From assembly GCA_028023455.1 (NCBI GenBank), contig JAQFVV010012512.1, positions 3,013,935-3,077,934 on the forward strand: 64,000 nt of DNA, given 5' to 3'. The DNA comes from Epiperipatus broadwayi (Eukaryota > Onychophora > Udeonychophora > Euonychophora > Peripatidae). A model generated the notes under the pieces. That model made no database searches, was not told where the DNA came from, and saw only the letters and a list, made by a program, of their open reading frames with translations. The stretch's first letter is position 1, and every line of letters begins with the position of its first letter. This document shows, one piece after another, positions 1 to 11,859 of the stretch. The translations under genes were made by a program, and so were the position numbers.

Positions 1-384
1 GTCATTAGCATTCATTTTTAAATTTTTTAAAACTGAAATAAAATGAAAAGACTTTTTAATATGTGATTTAATAGATAGGATTGTAGGTTTAATGAAATCC
101 GATAAATATCTAGCTAAAATATGAGTTGGAGATCCTATTGCACTTACTATTGGACGAAGGGGGGTATCTGGTTTGTGAATTTTTTGATGTCCATAAAATT
201 TTGGACAGACACAAGATTTTTCACGAGGAATTATTTTATTTTTTATCTCTGTTTCAATAGGCGATTTATTAATAATGGCTTTTGTTTTTTCCAAATACGT
301 AGTATGTAGATATATCAATATTTAAAATATTTTAACACGGATGAACCCGCAAAATATGTCTTATAAATTAACCATATTTGTAGT
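1..384. other. AT-rich noncoding DNA, window start
   Basis: No supported gene. The short open frame at 121-309 has no recognisable motif. A 25-base motif at 341-365 (core ACCCGCAAAATATGTC) recurs inverted at 4282-4309 and direct at 4395-4420, so this stretch touches a dispersed repeat. Confidence 0.5.
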
Positions 385-1710
385 ACAATCGGCATTGGCA
401 ATTTAGAATTTAAATTATTAAATTCCTGAAAAGAAAGAATAGTAGTTTATAAATACAATCTGACTTATTTTAGACAACACAGATTATATTTTTTTAACTT
501 ATATTTTTTTAGTTAAAAAAATAAAAAAAGAAAATAACAAAATGTTACTTTTTGATTTTTGGTAAGATAAAAATATAAATTCTCATAAAACAAATTACCA
601 TTACTTATACTTAAAATCACAACACTAGTTCACTGTAACTAAAGATAGCGACCAAAGGGAGGGGGTGTTGGATTTAAAATATATTAAATTGTTCCAAGTT
701 AAAAAGATTTAAACAGAATGTGTGCAGAAGACTGAAAATCAAGGAGGAGTACAAAAGAGAAACACATCAGAGAGCACATGTCTTTTATCTTTTGCATGCT
801 GTTATGTGTGACCTATAAAAACAGTTTTCTATAAACGGACTGTTTTTTTTTGAGGGAATATAAAAATGTGCCAAACTATTATTACCAGTGGAGTGAATGA
901 TTGTAACGTGTGATTAGAGAATTGTTTCTTTGTCAGTGTTTCCAGTTTTCTGAAGTCATATTAATGCTGTGAGTGAAGCTCATCACCTACCTGAATTATA
1001 AAACCCTGGACGATGGATCCAACTAGAGACAAAATCAATGCATGATAATTTCTGAAGTGCTATAAATGAACAATTAAATCTTATCAGTAAGAATCTTTTT
1101 TTCATGTACTAGAAATGATCACTTTCATGAGCTATGAATACTATGAAATGTTGTGTTGAATGAGATTACTGAAGATCTAAATCCTAAGAACATTAACTTT
1201 TAATAATCACCTAAATTTGATCTTATATTTTAACCTCTTATTAGTATTTTGAAAAATGTATTATAGTTATGAATGAATAAACCATATGATTGTAATTTCC
1301 TTTGTTGTCTATAGAGATTTATTATCAGCACATTATTAATTAAATTCTATTATTATTATTTTTCCAAATAAATTTCCAATGCCATATCCAAAAATCTTCC
1401 AGAATATAGTAAATTCTCACTTAACAGTGACTAATAAAGATAGGCAGAAAGAGTCAATGGATTCGTGTATAGAATCCTCCTGCCTGATAAACAAATTAAA
1501 AACTGGTTCTTTCTCCAACTATTAGTAAAATTTAGTTACGTTATCTGGGTTGTATGACCAGGATAAATAATTATGTTCACAAAAATTTGTGACATATTCT
1601 AATAAATTAATTAGCAGAGATGATTTAATTTGGTCACTGAATATGTGTAATTTAAAGCATATAAACCTGAGGATACTGATAAATGGTACAATGGTGGCCC
1701 AAATATAAGG
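385..1710 (+). repeat. Dispersed ~1.2-1.3 kb repeat, copy A
   Basis: First of three diverged copies of one repeat. The alignment with 2245-4225 (direct) and 5095-6262 (inverted) is visible by eye along the whole length. Shared anchors include TTGGCAATTTAGAATTT near 395, AAAATATATTAAATTG at 676, a GAACAATTAAA block near 1070, and the block GGTCACTGAATATG...GATAAATGG at about 1632-1686. No coding potential is seen. Neither TIRs nor a poly-A tail could be defined, so the class is unknown; it could be a nonautonomous DNA element or a retroelement fragment. Confidence 0.75.
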
Positions 1711-2244
1711 CTTGAAACCCAAAAGCTGAGAAAGAGTAAGAAATTGGGATAGATTATAAGATGAAATATAAAGGCTGTTTCATAAAAAAAATCTTAATGC
1801 ACAATCGTATAGAAATAATTAAAAAAAAGGAAGAGAAATCAAATATGTAGTTAGAAAGTAAAAAGGTAGGCAAATGGATGAAAAATAAAGTACTTCAAAT
1901 GAAAAGTGACAATGTGGGAAGAGATACTAGACATCAATAAAACCCTAAAGACCATGGACATGAATTAATGTAAATGAGATTAGATTGTTAAAAAAGTGGC
2001 TGGTAGTAAGCTGAGTGTCAGTGGAGATTGTGGTGTTGCATATGTAAGTGTGGGAAAATCTTAATCAAGAACTCCATAAACCTCTAAGTATGATAGTACC
2101 ATCTTCAAATACTTGTCTGTCTATTAGTAGCAGTGTCCCAAAAAAGGGAGGTGGACAGAGCCACCATGATCATGTAAGTCTCAAAATAGATTAGTATTAC
2201 TCTAATGTGTTCAGATTTGGGCTACATACCATTACATTTATATG
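1711..2244. other. Noncoding spacer between repeat copies
   Basis: AT-rich and unique relative to the flanking repeat copies. I see no gene, hairpin or tandem repeat. Confidence 0.4.
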
Positions 2245-3304
2245 AATATTGAAAATAAAATGCTACTGTTGATTTTTGCTAAGATAAGAATATAAATTCT
2301 TATTGTAAAACAATTACTATTACTTAAAGTTAAAATCACATCATTCTTTTGCCATAAATAAGTATGATCACTGAAGGAAGGAATGATGACTTTGCAAACT
2401 AAAATATATTAAATTGATCCAAATTAAAAAGGTATAAACAGAATATGCATGGCAGAGTATAATCAAGGAGGGGGTATAAAAAGCAAACATATCAAAGAGC
2501 AGACATCTTAAATCTTTCATCTTCTTTAAATGGTTTTATATATGACCTCTAAAAACAGTTTGATATAAACTTACAGGGTTCTTTTTCAGAGAATATAAAA
2601 ATGTACCTAGCTATTCTCACCAGTGAACTGAACCATTGTAACAGCTGTGAGTAAAGAAGAATTTATTTGATGATGTTTTCATCTTTCCTGTAGTCATAAT
2701 AATACTGTGAGTGAAGTTCATCATCTATATGAATCTTAAAACTCATAACCACCTACCAGCTTAATAAAATCTTACAACAGATCCCACTGAGGACAAAAAC
2801 CATGCATGGTATTTCTTGAAGTGCTATAATTGAACAATTAAAACTTATTATAAGAATGTTTCTTTCCTATACTAGAAATAATCACCTTTGTAAACTATAA
2901 ATGCTCTCAAATGTTGTGTTGAATCAAATTACTGAATATCTGAATCCTAAGAACATTAACTTTTAATAATCACTTAATTCCAATCTTATATTTTATTCTC
3001 TTATTAGTACTAGAAATATTTGTTATAATTATGAATGAATAAACTATATGAATATAATTTACTTTGTTGACTATTTAGATTTATTATTAGTGAATTATTA
3101 ATTAAATTATATTATTATTATTTTGACAAATAAATTGCCAATGCTGTATCTAAAATATAATCTTCCAGAGCACAGAAAATTCTCATTTAATAGTGACTAA
3201 CGAAGATTGTTGGGGAGAAGCAATGGATACATGTATAGAATCCTAGTGCCTGATATGCAAATTAAAAACTGTTTTTTTCTCCAACTATTTTTAAAATTTA
3301 GTTT

Positions 3305-4085
3305 TATTAATGCAACAGTTGCTAGTCACGGTTAAAAATGTGTCAATTTGGCATCGGCTTCTGACTGTCCAAATCCCATCACTTTTAATGGTACAGTTAA
3401 AGTTTTATCGTCATTTGAAAATTTAGAAAGAGGTTCTGTAAAATGCTGCCCTCTCTTGAATTATTCTACAAGTAAAAAATCAATAAAATGGTCATCATAG
3501 TTTTAATAAAAGAAATGGGTGGTCTCTTCTTGAATCGTATTGGCTATTACATTTCCTGAACAAAGAAAATGGTTGTCAATAACTGAAAAGTTACAATCTC
3601 TTTTTGTTTCATTTCAAAAATGATAAACGAATGTTTTAGATGATTTTAAATGTACTTTTTGACAAATTATAAATTATTTTGATAAAATAAGCTAAAAATA
3701 AAATTACTTTTGAAAAATAGTTAAGACTTTAACAAAATTATTTAATTTTTTTTTCAGCTTAAAATTGGCAAAGAAAATCGCTGACGTCATAAAACGTTTT
3801 CGTTGGTCAAAAAATATTCATTTACATTCTCTGCTCGCAAATAATTTTACAATTATAAAGATAAATTCATTTTTGAAAACACTTTCGTTCACTTTCATAA
3901 TCTGACAAATTATTAATATACTGTTTACAAATGAAACTAAAGTAAATATAATATTAAAAGATGAATATATTTTGATGATTGAATTTGTGTTTTGACACTT
4001 CACTTTGTGAATTGACCAATTAAAAAGTTAGGCTTTTACCTCACTCAGCCAATAAAATAACCAGCAATAAAGAGGTTAAGTTAGG
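3305..4085. mobile_element. ~780 bp insertion inside repeat copy B
   Basis: This segment has no counterpart in copy A, which runs straight through the site near 1535, or in inverted copy C. It is therefore an insertion of a separate element after the repeat family dispersed. I could not define terminal inverted repeats or a clean target duplication. The open frame at 3818-4003 (minus) shows no recognisable motif. The insert carries a palindromic TGACGTCA at 3782-3789. Confidence 0.55.
3782..3789. promoter_or_regulatory. CRE-like palindrome TGACGTCA
   Basis: Perfect 8-base match to the CREB/ATF full-site consensus inside the 3305-4085 insertion. No promoter or gene is visible nearby, so function is unsupported and it may be chance. 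Confidence 0.2.
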
Positions 4086-4257
4086 TTGAGTGACCAGGAA
4101 AAATAATTACTTTTTCAAAAATTCCTGATATATTCTAATAAATAAATTCTCAGAGTGGATTTAATTTGGTCACCAAGTATATGTTATTTAAAGTGTATAA
4201 ACCTGAAGATACTGATAAATGGTGCTATATATATATACATATACATATATATGTATA

Positions 4258-4430
4258 TATGAAGATTTTCATGGGTTGCATATATAAATGACATTTTGCG
4301 GGTTCATCCATATTAAAAAATTTAAATTTTGATCACACAAGTCATCTATTGGTTGATAAAAGGTAGAAATATGGTTGTAGAGGCACTACAATCACTGAAC
4401 CTGCAAAATATGTCTTATATATATATATAT
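4258..4430. repeat. Foldback repeat next to (TA)n
   Basis: An arm at about 4282-4309 (TAAATGACATTTTGCGGGTT) is the inverted, slightly diverged partner of 4395-4420 (GAACCTGCAAAATATGTCTTA). The interior is about 85 bp. Both sides abut (TA)n runs (4228-4260, 4417-4430). Part of the arm also occurs at 341-365. It is a small foldback or MITE-like structure. Confidence 0.55.
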
Positions 4431-4475
4431 TATCAATAGATGGCATTTTACCAAAAACACCGAACAAGTGTAAAT
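4431..4475 (+). repeat. Partial direct copy of the 4789-4963 hairpin arm
   Basis: The segment TCAATAGATGGCATTTTACC...AAGTGT matches 4852-4880 with one difference in the visible core (CCGAACAAG versus CCAAACAAG). It sits about 420 bp upstream of the full hairpin, suggesting the hairpin sequence comes from a small dispersed unit. Confidence 0.6.
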
Positions 4476-4788
4476 TTGTTTACATAAATGACAAAAGAGT
4501 CAGCATTCACTATCTCTTTCATTTGCCCACCCTCAGATCAGCTGATTTCAAGCTAATTTGCTATCATCAGTGAAGGATAGAGTTAGAAACTAAATCTAAA
4601 CACTGACTCCAAGTGTTTATGCAAACAGTTTCTATCAGTTTGCAAGCATGAATTTTTCAGACAGGTAAAGTCTTCAAACTCAGCCTAACAAGCCAGATAG
4701 CTACATGGGTCTGATCTCAGTTCAGTTTCACCACATAGTCAAAACCTCTGCAATATATATCATTGCAAAAACCTTTAAAGGTACATTT

Positions 4789-4963
4789 ATGAAAAACAAA
4801 AACAAGTTAAATTCACGTAACTTGCTATCACTTGTATTTATGATCAATAGATGGCATTTTACCAAAAACACCAAACAAGTGTGTTTTTGGTAAAATGCCA
4901 TCTATTGATCATAAATACAAGTGATAGCAAGTTACGTGAATTTAACTTGTTTTTGTTTTTCAT
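4789..4963. repeat. 175 bp perfect inverted repeat (hairpin)
   Basis: The left arm (4789-4871) is the exact reverse complement of the right arm (4881-4963), with a 9-base loop (CAAACAAGT). The arms are 83 bp and I found no mismatch. It is followed directly by (TA)n at 4964-4982. An open frame at 4705-4893 runs into it but has no motif. It could form a long RNA or DNA hairpin; it could also reflect a recent snap-back duplication or an assembly artefact. Confidence 0.85.
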
Positions 4964-5094
4964 ATATATATATATATATATATCAGTGATGAAGCATGGA
5001 CTTTTTTAGGAATGAAAGTACATTACATAATATTTTTTGTAATGTTTTTTATTTTACTTGTCACAATAATTTTTATGTAATAACTAATATATTG

Positions 5095-6262
5095 CACTGT
5101 CCATCTGTATCTTAGGGTTTAAATGATTTATGTTATTCATATTTGGTGACCAAATTACATTCGATTTGCTAATTCCGTCATCCGAATATTTCTTGTAATT
5201 TTATCGAGTGCAATTATTTTTTCTGGAACTAAACTTGAATAATAGTTGGACAAAACCATCTTTTATTTTATTTGACAGATGCCATAATTCTATACAAGAA
5301 TTCACTATTATCAAATTATTTGCTACATCTGGAGGATTGTATTTTCTAATATAGCATCAGCAATTTATTTGGTAAAATGATAATTGTTGAATTTAAATAA
5401 TTTTATCCTATTAATAACAAATTTAAATAGACAATAATGCAAGTTATATTCCTATGATTTATTAAATTATAATTATGATTATTTTAAAAACTAAATAGAG
5501 AATAACAATATAAAAACAGATAAATTTAAATGGTTATTAAACCCTCTTACTTTTTAAGGTTCAGATTCTTTTTTTCCTATATAGTCTGAAACAACATCAT
5601 ATTTGCTATTTTTTATAGTTCAAAGAAGTGATCACTTAAATTATGAAATAAAGTTTCTTACTGGTAAGTTGAATTGTTCAATTTATAACACTGTTTAGAT
5701 TATTATGCATGTTTTTCATTCTCCTGAGAGGGTAGGTAGTTTGGGGTTCAAGATTTAGGTAGGAAATATTTTAAGACTTCAGGAAAAAAGAAATATCAGC
5801 AAATGAACTTTCTCTACTCATACATATTACAACAATTCAATAAGCTGCTGAGAGTAGGTCGGTGCAATCTTTATGACTTTTATAGAAAATCAATTTTATA
5901 TTAAGCTGTTTTCTTTAGAAGATAAAGATCTAATACTCCTGATGCATAATGTATTTGCTCTTTATATCCCTTTACTGATTTCAATTAGCCACACACATCC
6001 TGTTGACACCTTTTAACTTTGATAAAAGTCCACAGTCATCTTTTCCCTCTTTTGGTGGCCATCTTTGATGATGGTGATGGAATGCTGTGACTATCTTTCA
6101 AGTGTTGCTAATTAATTGTTGAATCTCTTTAAATTACAAAAAGAATATATAACCTATGTTGTCTAAAAAAATACAATCCGATATTTAAAAAGAAAAATAG
6201 TATTTTCTTTTCAGGAATTTCCTAATTTAAAATTCTAAATTGCCAATGCAATGTGTACCAAA
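5095..6262 (-). repeat. Dispersed ~1.2 kb repeat, copy C (inverted)
   Basis: The reverse complement aligns with copy A end to end. TGGCAATTTAGAATTTTAAA near 6240 matches the start of copy A. A CAGTAAGAAACTTTATTTCA block near 5655 matches copy A near 1090. The block GGTGACCAAATTACATTC at 5145-5160 matches the far end near 1635. It is more diverged from copies A and B than they are from each other. No coding potential is seen. Confidence 0.7.
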
Positions 6263-6317
6263 ACAAATACAGTAAAATATATGTATTGCATACATCTAGA
6301 AAAATCTGGAACTTTCT

Positions 6318-6863
6318 TATCAATATTTTATTTTCTAAATGCTTTTAATACTCTCAAGTTTTAAATATTAATTACGTTTTAGGTGTTTGAACTTCTTATA
6401 ATCAATGAATAATATAAATAATGTGGTGGTCAAACTGATTATTTGCTTTATATAAAAACAGTTCAACTGCTGGAAAATTTTTAAAAGTTTATAAAAACTC
6501 TATACAAAAATTAACAAGTTTGAATTGTTCAATCTTTTTTTTATGTTTGACAAAATAGCATAAAGAAAAATATGGAAGTCTCTTATCTGTTAACCAAACC
6601 ATGGCTAGTTTAAGTATAGATAATACATTATCGATATATTTTTTATCTTCCAAATGCTTTTAGCATTCTTAAGTTTTAACTTTAACATTGTTTGAACTTT
6701 TTAGAATCAACAAATAATGCCATGGTCAAACTCATTATTTGCTTTATACAAAAACAATTCAACTATTAGTAAAAATATTGAAAGTCAACAGAAATTCTAT
6801 ACAAAAAATAATGAGTTTGAATTACTCATTTTACTATTTTATGTTTGACAAAATAGCTTAGAG
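6318..6863 (+). repeat. Tandem duplication, two ~240 bp units, period ~298
   Basis: Units at about 6318-6563 and 6628-6863 share ordered blocks: ATATTTT...CTTCCAAATGCTTTTA, TCAAACTSATTATTTGCTTT, TTCAACT, TCTATACAAAAA and TTATGTTTGACAAAATAGC (6541 versus 6839). The divergence indicates an old duplication. Noncoding. Confidence 0.7.
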
Positions 6864-6939
6864 AATTTTTTTACATATGTATGTGTAACTGGTTGGATCG
6901 ATTTTGTGAGGATCCATATGCACAAATTTTAGTGAATTT

Positions 6940-7490
6940 TTAAAATTGAATTTTAGTTAAAGCATTTGAAATTTTTAATGAATCTTAGCATCCTCAAAAT
7001 AAATATTGTGGCCTGTATCTTTTTCATGGACATACAAAGCAGAACTAAGATATTTATTTCTAACCCTACTTTTATTTACTTTATTCTTTCATTTAAGCTC
7101 AAACTACTCTGACCTATATAAACCTTCTTACAAAAACAAGGGATAATATACACTACACCAGAAATAATTTTTCTATCAAAAATTTCCTATATATTATTTA
7201 ATACATTGTACAGGCTTAAACCTGCATCTCATATTGCTTACCCACCTTACATTGAATAATATATTAAATAATACAAAGGAAATTTTTGGTAGGAAAATGA
7301 TCAGAGTAGTTTGAGCCTAAATGAAAGACTAAAGGTACATAAAAGTAGAGTTAGAAATAAATATCTTAGTTCTGCTGTGTATGTCTATGAAAAATATAAG
7401 GCCACACTATTAATTTTGAAGAAGCTAAGTTTGTCTTTTTATGAGAAATGAAATAAAAAGAATTAAACCTTTTTTAGTGTTGCATGGACT
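6940..7490. repeat. Foldback element, ~550 bp
   Basis: The left arm (about 6945-7170) is an imperfect inverted partner of about 7260-7490. The best block is GCAGAACTAAGATATTTATT at 7028-7047 against its reverse complement near 7358-7377, followed by TTTCATTTAAGCTCAAACTACTCTGA against the right arm near 7302-7327. This resembles a foldback MITE without a coding region. The termini are not precise. Confidence 0.65.
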
Positions 7491-10400
7491 TAAAAATTTA
7501 AGCATTTTCTTGCACTTTTCTTTGTCTCACATATCAACATAAAATATAAGATAAAATGATTATCATGTATCACAAAATAATAAATTTGACTGCATTTGAT
7601 AGATATTTTAGTTTACTACTGAAATAAATTTTAAATGTTCACATTTTGTTTCTGTAAATATTAAAAAATGAGATCGCAATCAAAACAAAGACCTTACACA
7701 TCACTGTTTTTAGAAAGATTATTTTCAGTTTATAAAATCAATGAAATATTTCTTAATTCTTTTTATTTTTAAGCATTGAATTGAATAATTATTTATTTCT
7801 CTTATATCTAATGAATTATGCTTTAAAAGTTTAAGTTTTTGAATATTTATTGCAAAATTGCAGTTTTTTCTTGCTAGTAAATAAAAATTAAATTGTTTAC
7901 ATAAAACTAATCCTGTAATTTGCTTCAGGCCATACTTTAAGTTAACTGCTAATATAACATTATATTTTTGAAAATAAAGTATTTCAATTCAAAATAAGTT
8001 TTTAATAATTTATATTTCTTGTATCTAATAAATATAGTATAAATTATTTTTAAAAAAATATCTAAAACTATAGTAAATTCACAAATAAACAGGTTTTTGG
8101 GTCATTTAAACTACAATGTCATAAAATGCCAAATGTTTTATAGACTTATCAACTGACAATGGCTTAACATGTCAGGGTAGTGCATATGTCTATTGTGAGA
8201 GCAGGAATTTTGAATTTACCACCTTCTATGCAATTTTTTTTAGCAAATTTTTTTAATAATGAAATATACTGTTTCACGTGCATTTTAACATATAATACTT
8301 ATGGAAAAATTCACCAGGGGGTGAATTGGTCAAAATATGCAAAACTGTGAAATAGAACTATGGAAGGTTAAAGAATCTTTATTATTAAAAATTTATGATT
8401 CTGAAATAATAAATTTATTTAAAAATTCTTTTAATATTAAGGTAGGATGGGAAGTAAATGGAACTGTGGGTAATGTTTAATCTAAATATGTTGTTGTTCT
8501 GTAGTTCTTTACAGTTGAGAAGTCTGCTTGTAGCAGGGAAACCATTGGTTGTGTTGTAGATTTTCTTTTCATAGCTAGTTTGGTTGAGTTCTGGATTTGG
8601 GGTAATTATGATATATATATTATAACGGGACAATCCTTTTCAGGACTCGAGGAAGTCGCATCTACCTATAGTCAGACTTTGAGTCTTATTATAGAATGCC
8701 ATGGATGATGTGATTTAAAATATAATCCAATCCACTCCTCTTATAATAACCTCATTACTCTCGGAATTCGAGCTCAGAGTAGAAATCGCAATTGACTCTC
8801 TCCAGGCATTTCCACAAATATCCCATAGTAATGATAAATTTAGTATAAGCTATATATAACTTTTTTATAAATATTAAATCACTAAGTTGATTCAATATAT
8901 ATATATATGCATGAGTATGTATATTTATAATTATGGGTTTTATAAAATGACTAAATAAAATAAACAAATGAGACCTGTTTAATTTTAAAATCAAGTTTAA
9001 CACATTTTAATCCGTAATAGAAACAAAAATATTATCACATAAATAATAAAAATATTAAAATTTAGAATTATAATCTGTGCTTATATATACAATAATAAAC
9101 TATTTAACATTCAGAAAAAACATTATGTAATTATATATTTGTATATATAATTTAAAATCATGTGTACAATAAATAATACCACCATACATTATAAATCTAC
9201 ATATTGTGTCATTAAAATGATTCAGTGTGTGTTATATGTCTATATAAGATAACATCCATTCACACTAGATTAATAATAGAATGTATTCTGATATTAATTA
9301 TGTATGTTTAAAAAGAAATTATGATAATTGTCAGGTAAGATTCAATTTGGAATATTATAAAACTTACTTCCAAATTGAAATAATTTAAATACTTTTACCT
9401 TAGTCAGCCGTCACTTTCACCAGAGCATATATCAAAATATCAACATCTAAATTTTATTAAATAAATAAAAATAAAACATTCATCTTATCAGTTCTCCAAT
9501 TTAATATACGCAGTAATTTTAATTATCCCCAAAGGAAATAAAGTTTAAGAGTTATTAAAGTGCACAACGAAGTATTCCAAGATGCGAAAGAATAATGGTT
9601 TCATATTCCTCCTTAGATGAAATAAAATGACAATGAATGTTGAAAGGTAATGTTCTTTGATCATCCTTCGAAGAGGTAATCCAAATATTCATTCTTTTAA
9701 ATATTTGCATAGTAAAATATTAAAAATCTTCAATATAATACTCCATTATTAAGGCAACTTTTTTAGTGGAAATTATGATGATTATACTTTAGGCATTAAG
9801 TAGGAATAAATTTACATGTTCAGGTTTAAAACATCAGCAGAAATCCTTGGCAAAATTGTCTATCCAAAGAACATCTTTATAAATTTTTATCTTCTTAAAC
9901 ATATATTTTGAAAACTCATTTTGAAGACGTTGATAACTCTTATAACCTTGTCAATTTCAATGATTATTTTTTTATAGTTCTTTATAATATTAAAAGTAAG
10001 TAAATTAATTACTTGAAGACAGTTTTAAGATAGTGAATTTCTTTTTTTCTTAAATGTGTTCTAAAATCGAACACATTTAAATTTACAGACATAGTTATTA
10101 GCTTGATAACTAAATAGAAGATTATTGTTATAACAATATTAGTTCGTTTTTATACTGGATTAATTTCTGCAAGCATATCCCATAATCATGCTCATGCTCT
10201 CTATTGTTTAATATATACAATTTGTAATGAACCCCAAATGTTTATTTCCTTTGTTTCAACTGATAAAATGCAATGATGACTTACGGCTTTGTCAATGTCA
10301 AGTTTTGGTTAATAAAAAAAATACTATTAGTTAGAAACATTTACTTATGTGTGTGTATAAACAAATTAGAATAATTCATTTTTGGAATTATTCTTTTAAT

Positions 10401-10649
10401 ATTGATTAGTTTATGTATATAACTGATATATAAAAAGCTTAAGATAGGTGTATGTTATTTATATCTGTTGATTCGATATAGGCACAGTTAAATTCACAAA
10501 GAAACACAAATTGTTTTAGATGAGGCTCATATGGTACTCTCACAATATATATAAACAAACTATTGGTGTCAAGTCAATTAAAAATATTATATAGTTTTAC
10601 ATTTTAATCTACTGTGCCAATACTAAAAACTTAAAGTTAATAGAGATAA
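7491..10649. other. AT-rich noncoding DNA
   Basis: No gene is supported. Open frames at 8415-8633 and 8755-9003 (both minus) lack motifs and are probably chance. Small features: (TA)n at 8610-8620 and 8898-8910, and a 12 bp-stem hairpin at about 9340-9383 (TTCAATTTGGAA...TTCCAAATTGAA). There is also a compact hairpin at about 10051-10082 (TTAAATGTGTTC, 7-base loop, GAACACATTTAA). A TATAACGGGA sequence after (TA)n at 8621 resembles the left end of the candidate element at 39533. Confidence 0.5.
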
Positions 10650-10942
10650 TTTTTTATATATTAGATGCTTTTATTTACCATGTAGTAAAATGAAAAAATT
10701 AATTGTTACATCAACCACAATTGATGTTATTAGATTTCACTTGAAATAAAAGCTTGGGGAAGGGGTCCAAAAATTAATTAAGTCAATACCTACTTTTTAA
10801 ACAAGGAATTGACTTAATTAATTTCTGAATGCACATGCTTTAATTGCAAGTTAAATCTAAAAGCTCCAATTGTGGTTGAAGAAACAATTATTTTTTTCTT
10901 TTTATTTCAAGATAAATAAAAACACTTAATATAAAAACATTT
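10650..10942. repeat. Foldback element, ~290 bp
   Basis: The left arm (about 10655-10777) pairs with the right arm (about 10803-10938). Paired blocks include ATCAACCACAATTG with its partner in CAATTGTGGTTGA, AAAAATTAATTAAGTCAAT with ATTGACTTAATTAATTTC, and TTTTATTTACC with the right-hand end. Arms are imperfect, with a ~25 bp loop. MITE-like and noncoding. Confidence 0.65.
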
Positions 10943-11859
10943 TTATTTCTATTATGGATCAAGTAAATTTTTATATCTTTCACATTATTTATGCTATATT
11001 ATTGCAACTTAAGACTATTGCATAAAGTTTTTCATAAATGATGAATAAACAACACTACCTCTAATGTCAGAATATGCTACTCCAGATTGTCTTAATGCAT
11101 TCTAGAAAATTTTGAGTTACTTCTTACTTCTGGGATGTGTTTAAGTGCCTTCTTGTCTGATGATTTTATTTATATTATAATTTTCCATATATGAAATGCT
11201 TTTATGACATGTACTTTAACTAAGAGAATTTAAAGTAACTTAGCACAAGTTTATTTTTAATCTTCTGCTTATGAATGAAAAAAAGATATTTCTTCATTTG
11301 TTTTTCATATTATTGAATTCAAATTGCATTTTAAACTGTATAATGAAAATGTAGATGTAGGGATTTTCATGGATTCTTATAGTAAAATAGATTTATAAAA
11401 TTATTATCTATATTTTTTAAATATAAAACTTAACCATTGCCATCAACAAGCAATACATGGGAAGATAATTTGTTACTATGTTGCATTATAAAAAAAGTTC
11501 CAATTTTACAGTAAACTAACAAGGAAAATTGTCATTAAATTATAAATTTATTTATATTGAAGATAAACACTCTTTAAAAAATAATATTTTTGCAATGTAA
11601 CTTTTCTATATTACATATGTGTAAATATTAATTGATAACTTTAAAGAATAAAAATCGAGTTGGATATTGAAATGTGAAGCAGAAGATAGAATCGCAATGA
11701 TTAATTTCATTTGTTGAGACTTGTTTTTTGTATAACTAACGATGTTCGTAATATGCCAAAATAATTATGCAGTATCAGATTAGTAAATAACTTTAATAAG
11801 TTTATTTATTTTAAAATATTTTAATTTATAATACATACTCATCGCCATCTTTTTTAATA
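10943..11859. other. AT-rich noncoding DNA
   Basis: No open frame, hairpin or repeat copy that I can support. Confidence 0.4.

Larger units (their letters stand above)
2245..4225 (+). repeat. Dispersed ~1.2 kb repeat, copy B, split by an insertion
   Basis: Second direct copy of the repeat at 385-1710, offset about 1725 bp (for example 676 versus 2401). It lacks the first ~145 bp of copy A. Alignment runs to about 3305 (TTTTAAAATTTAG), is interrupted by about 780 bp, and resumes at about 4086 (GAGTGACCAGGAAAAATAAT, matching TATGACCAGGATAAATAAT near 1553). It ends at 4225 beside a TA microsatellite. Confidence 0.75.

Noticed and set aside
7740-8080. Weak ~220 bp tandem repeat in AT-rich DNA
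   Set aside because: The apparent match rests on A/T runs and cannot be separated from composition by eye.
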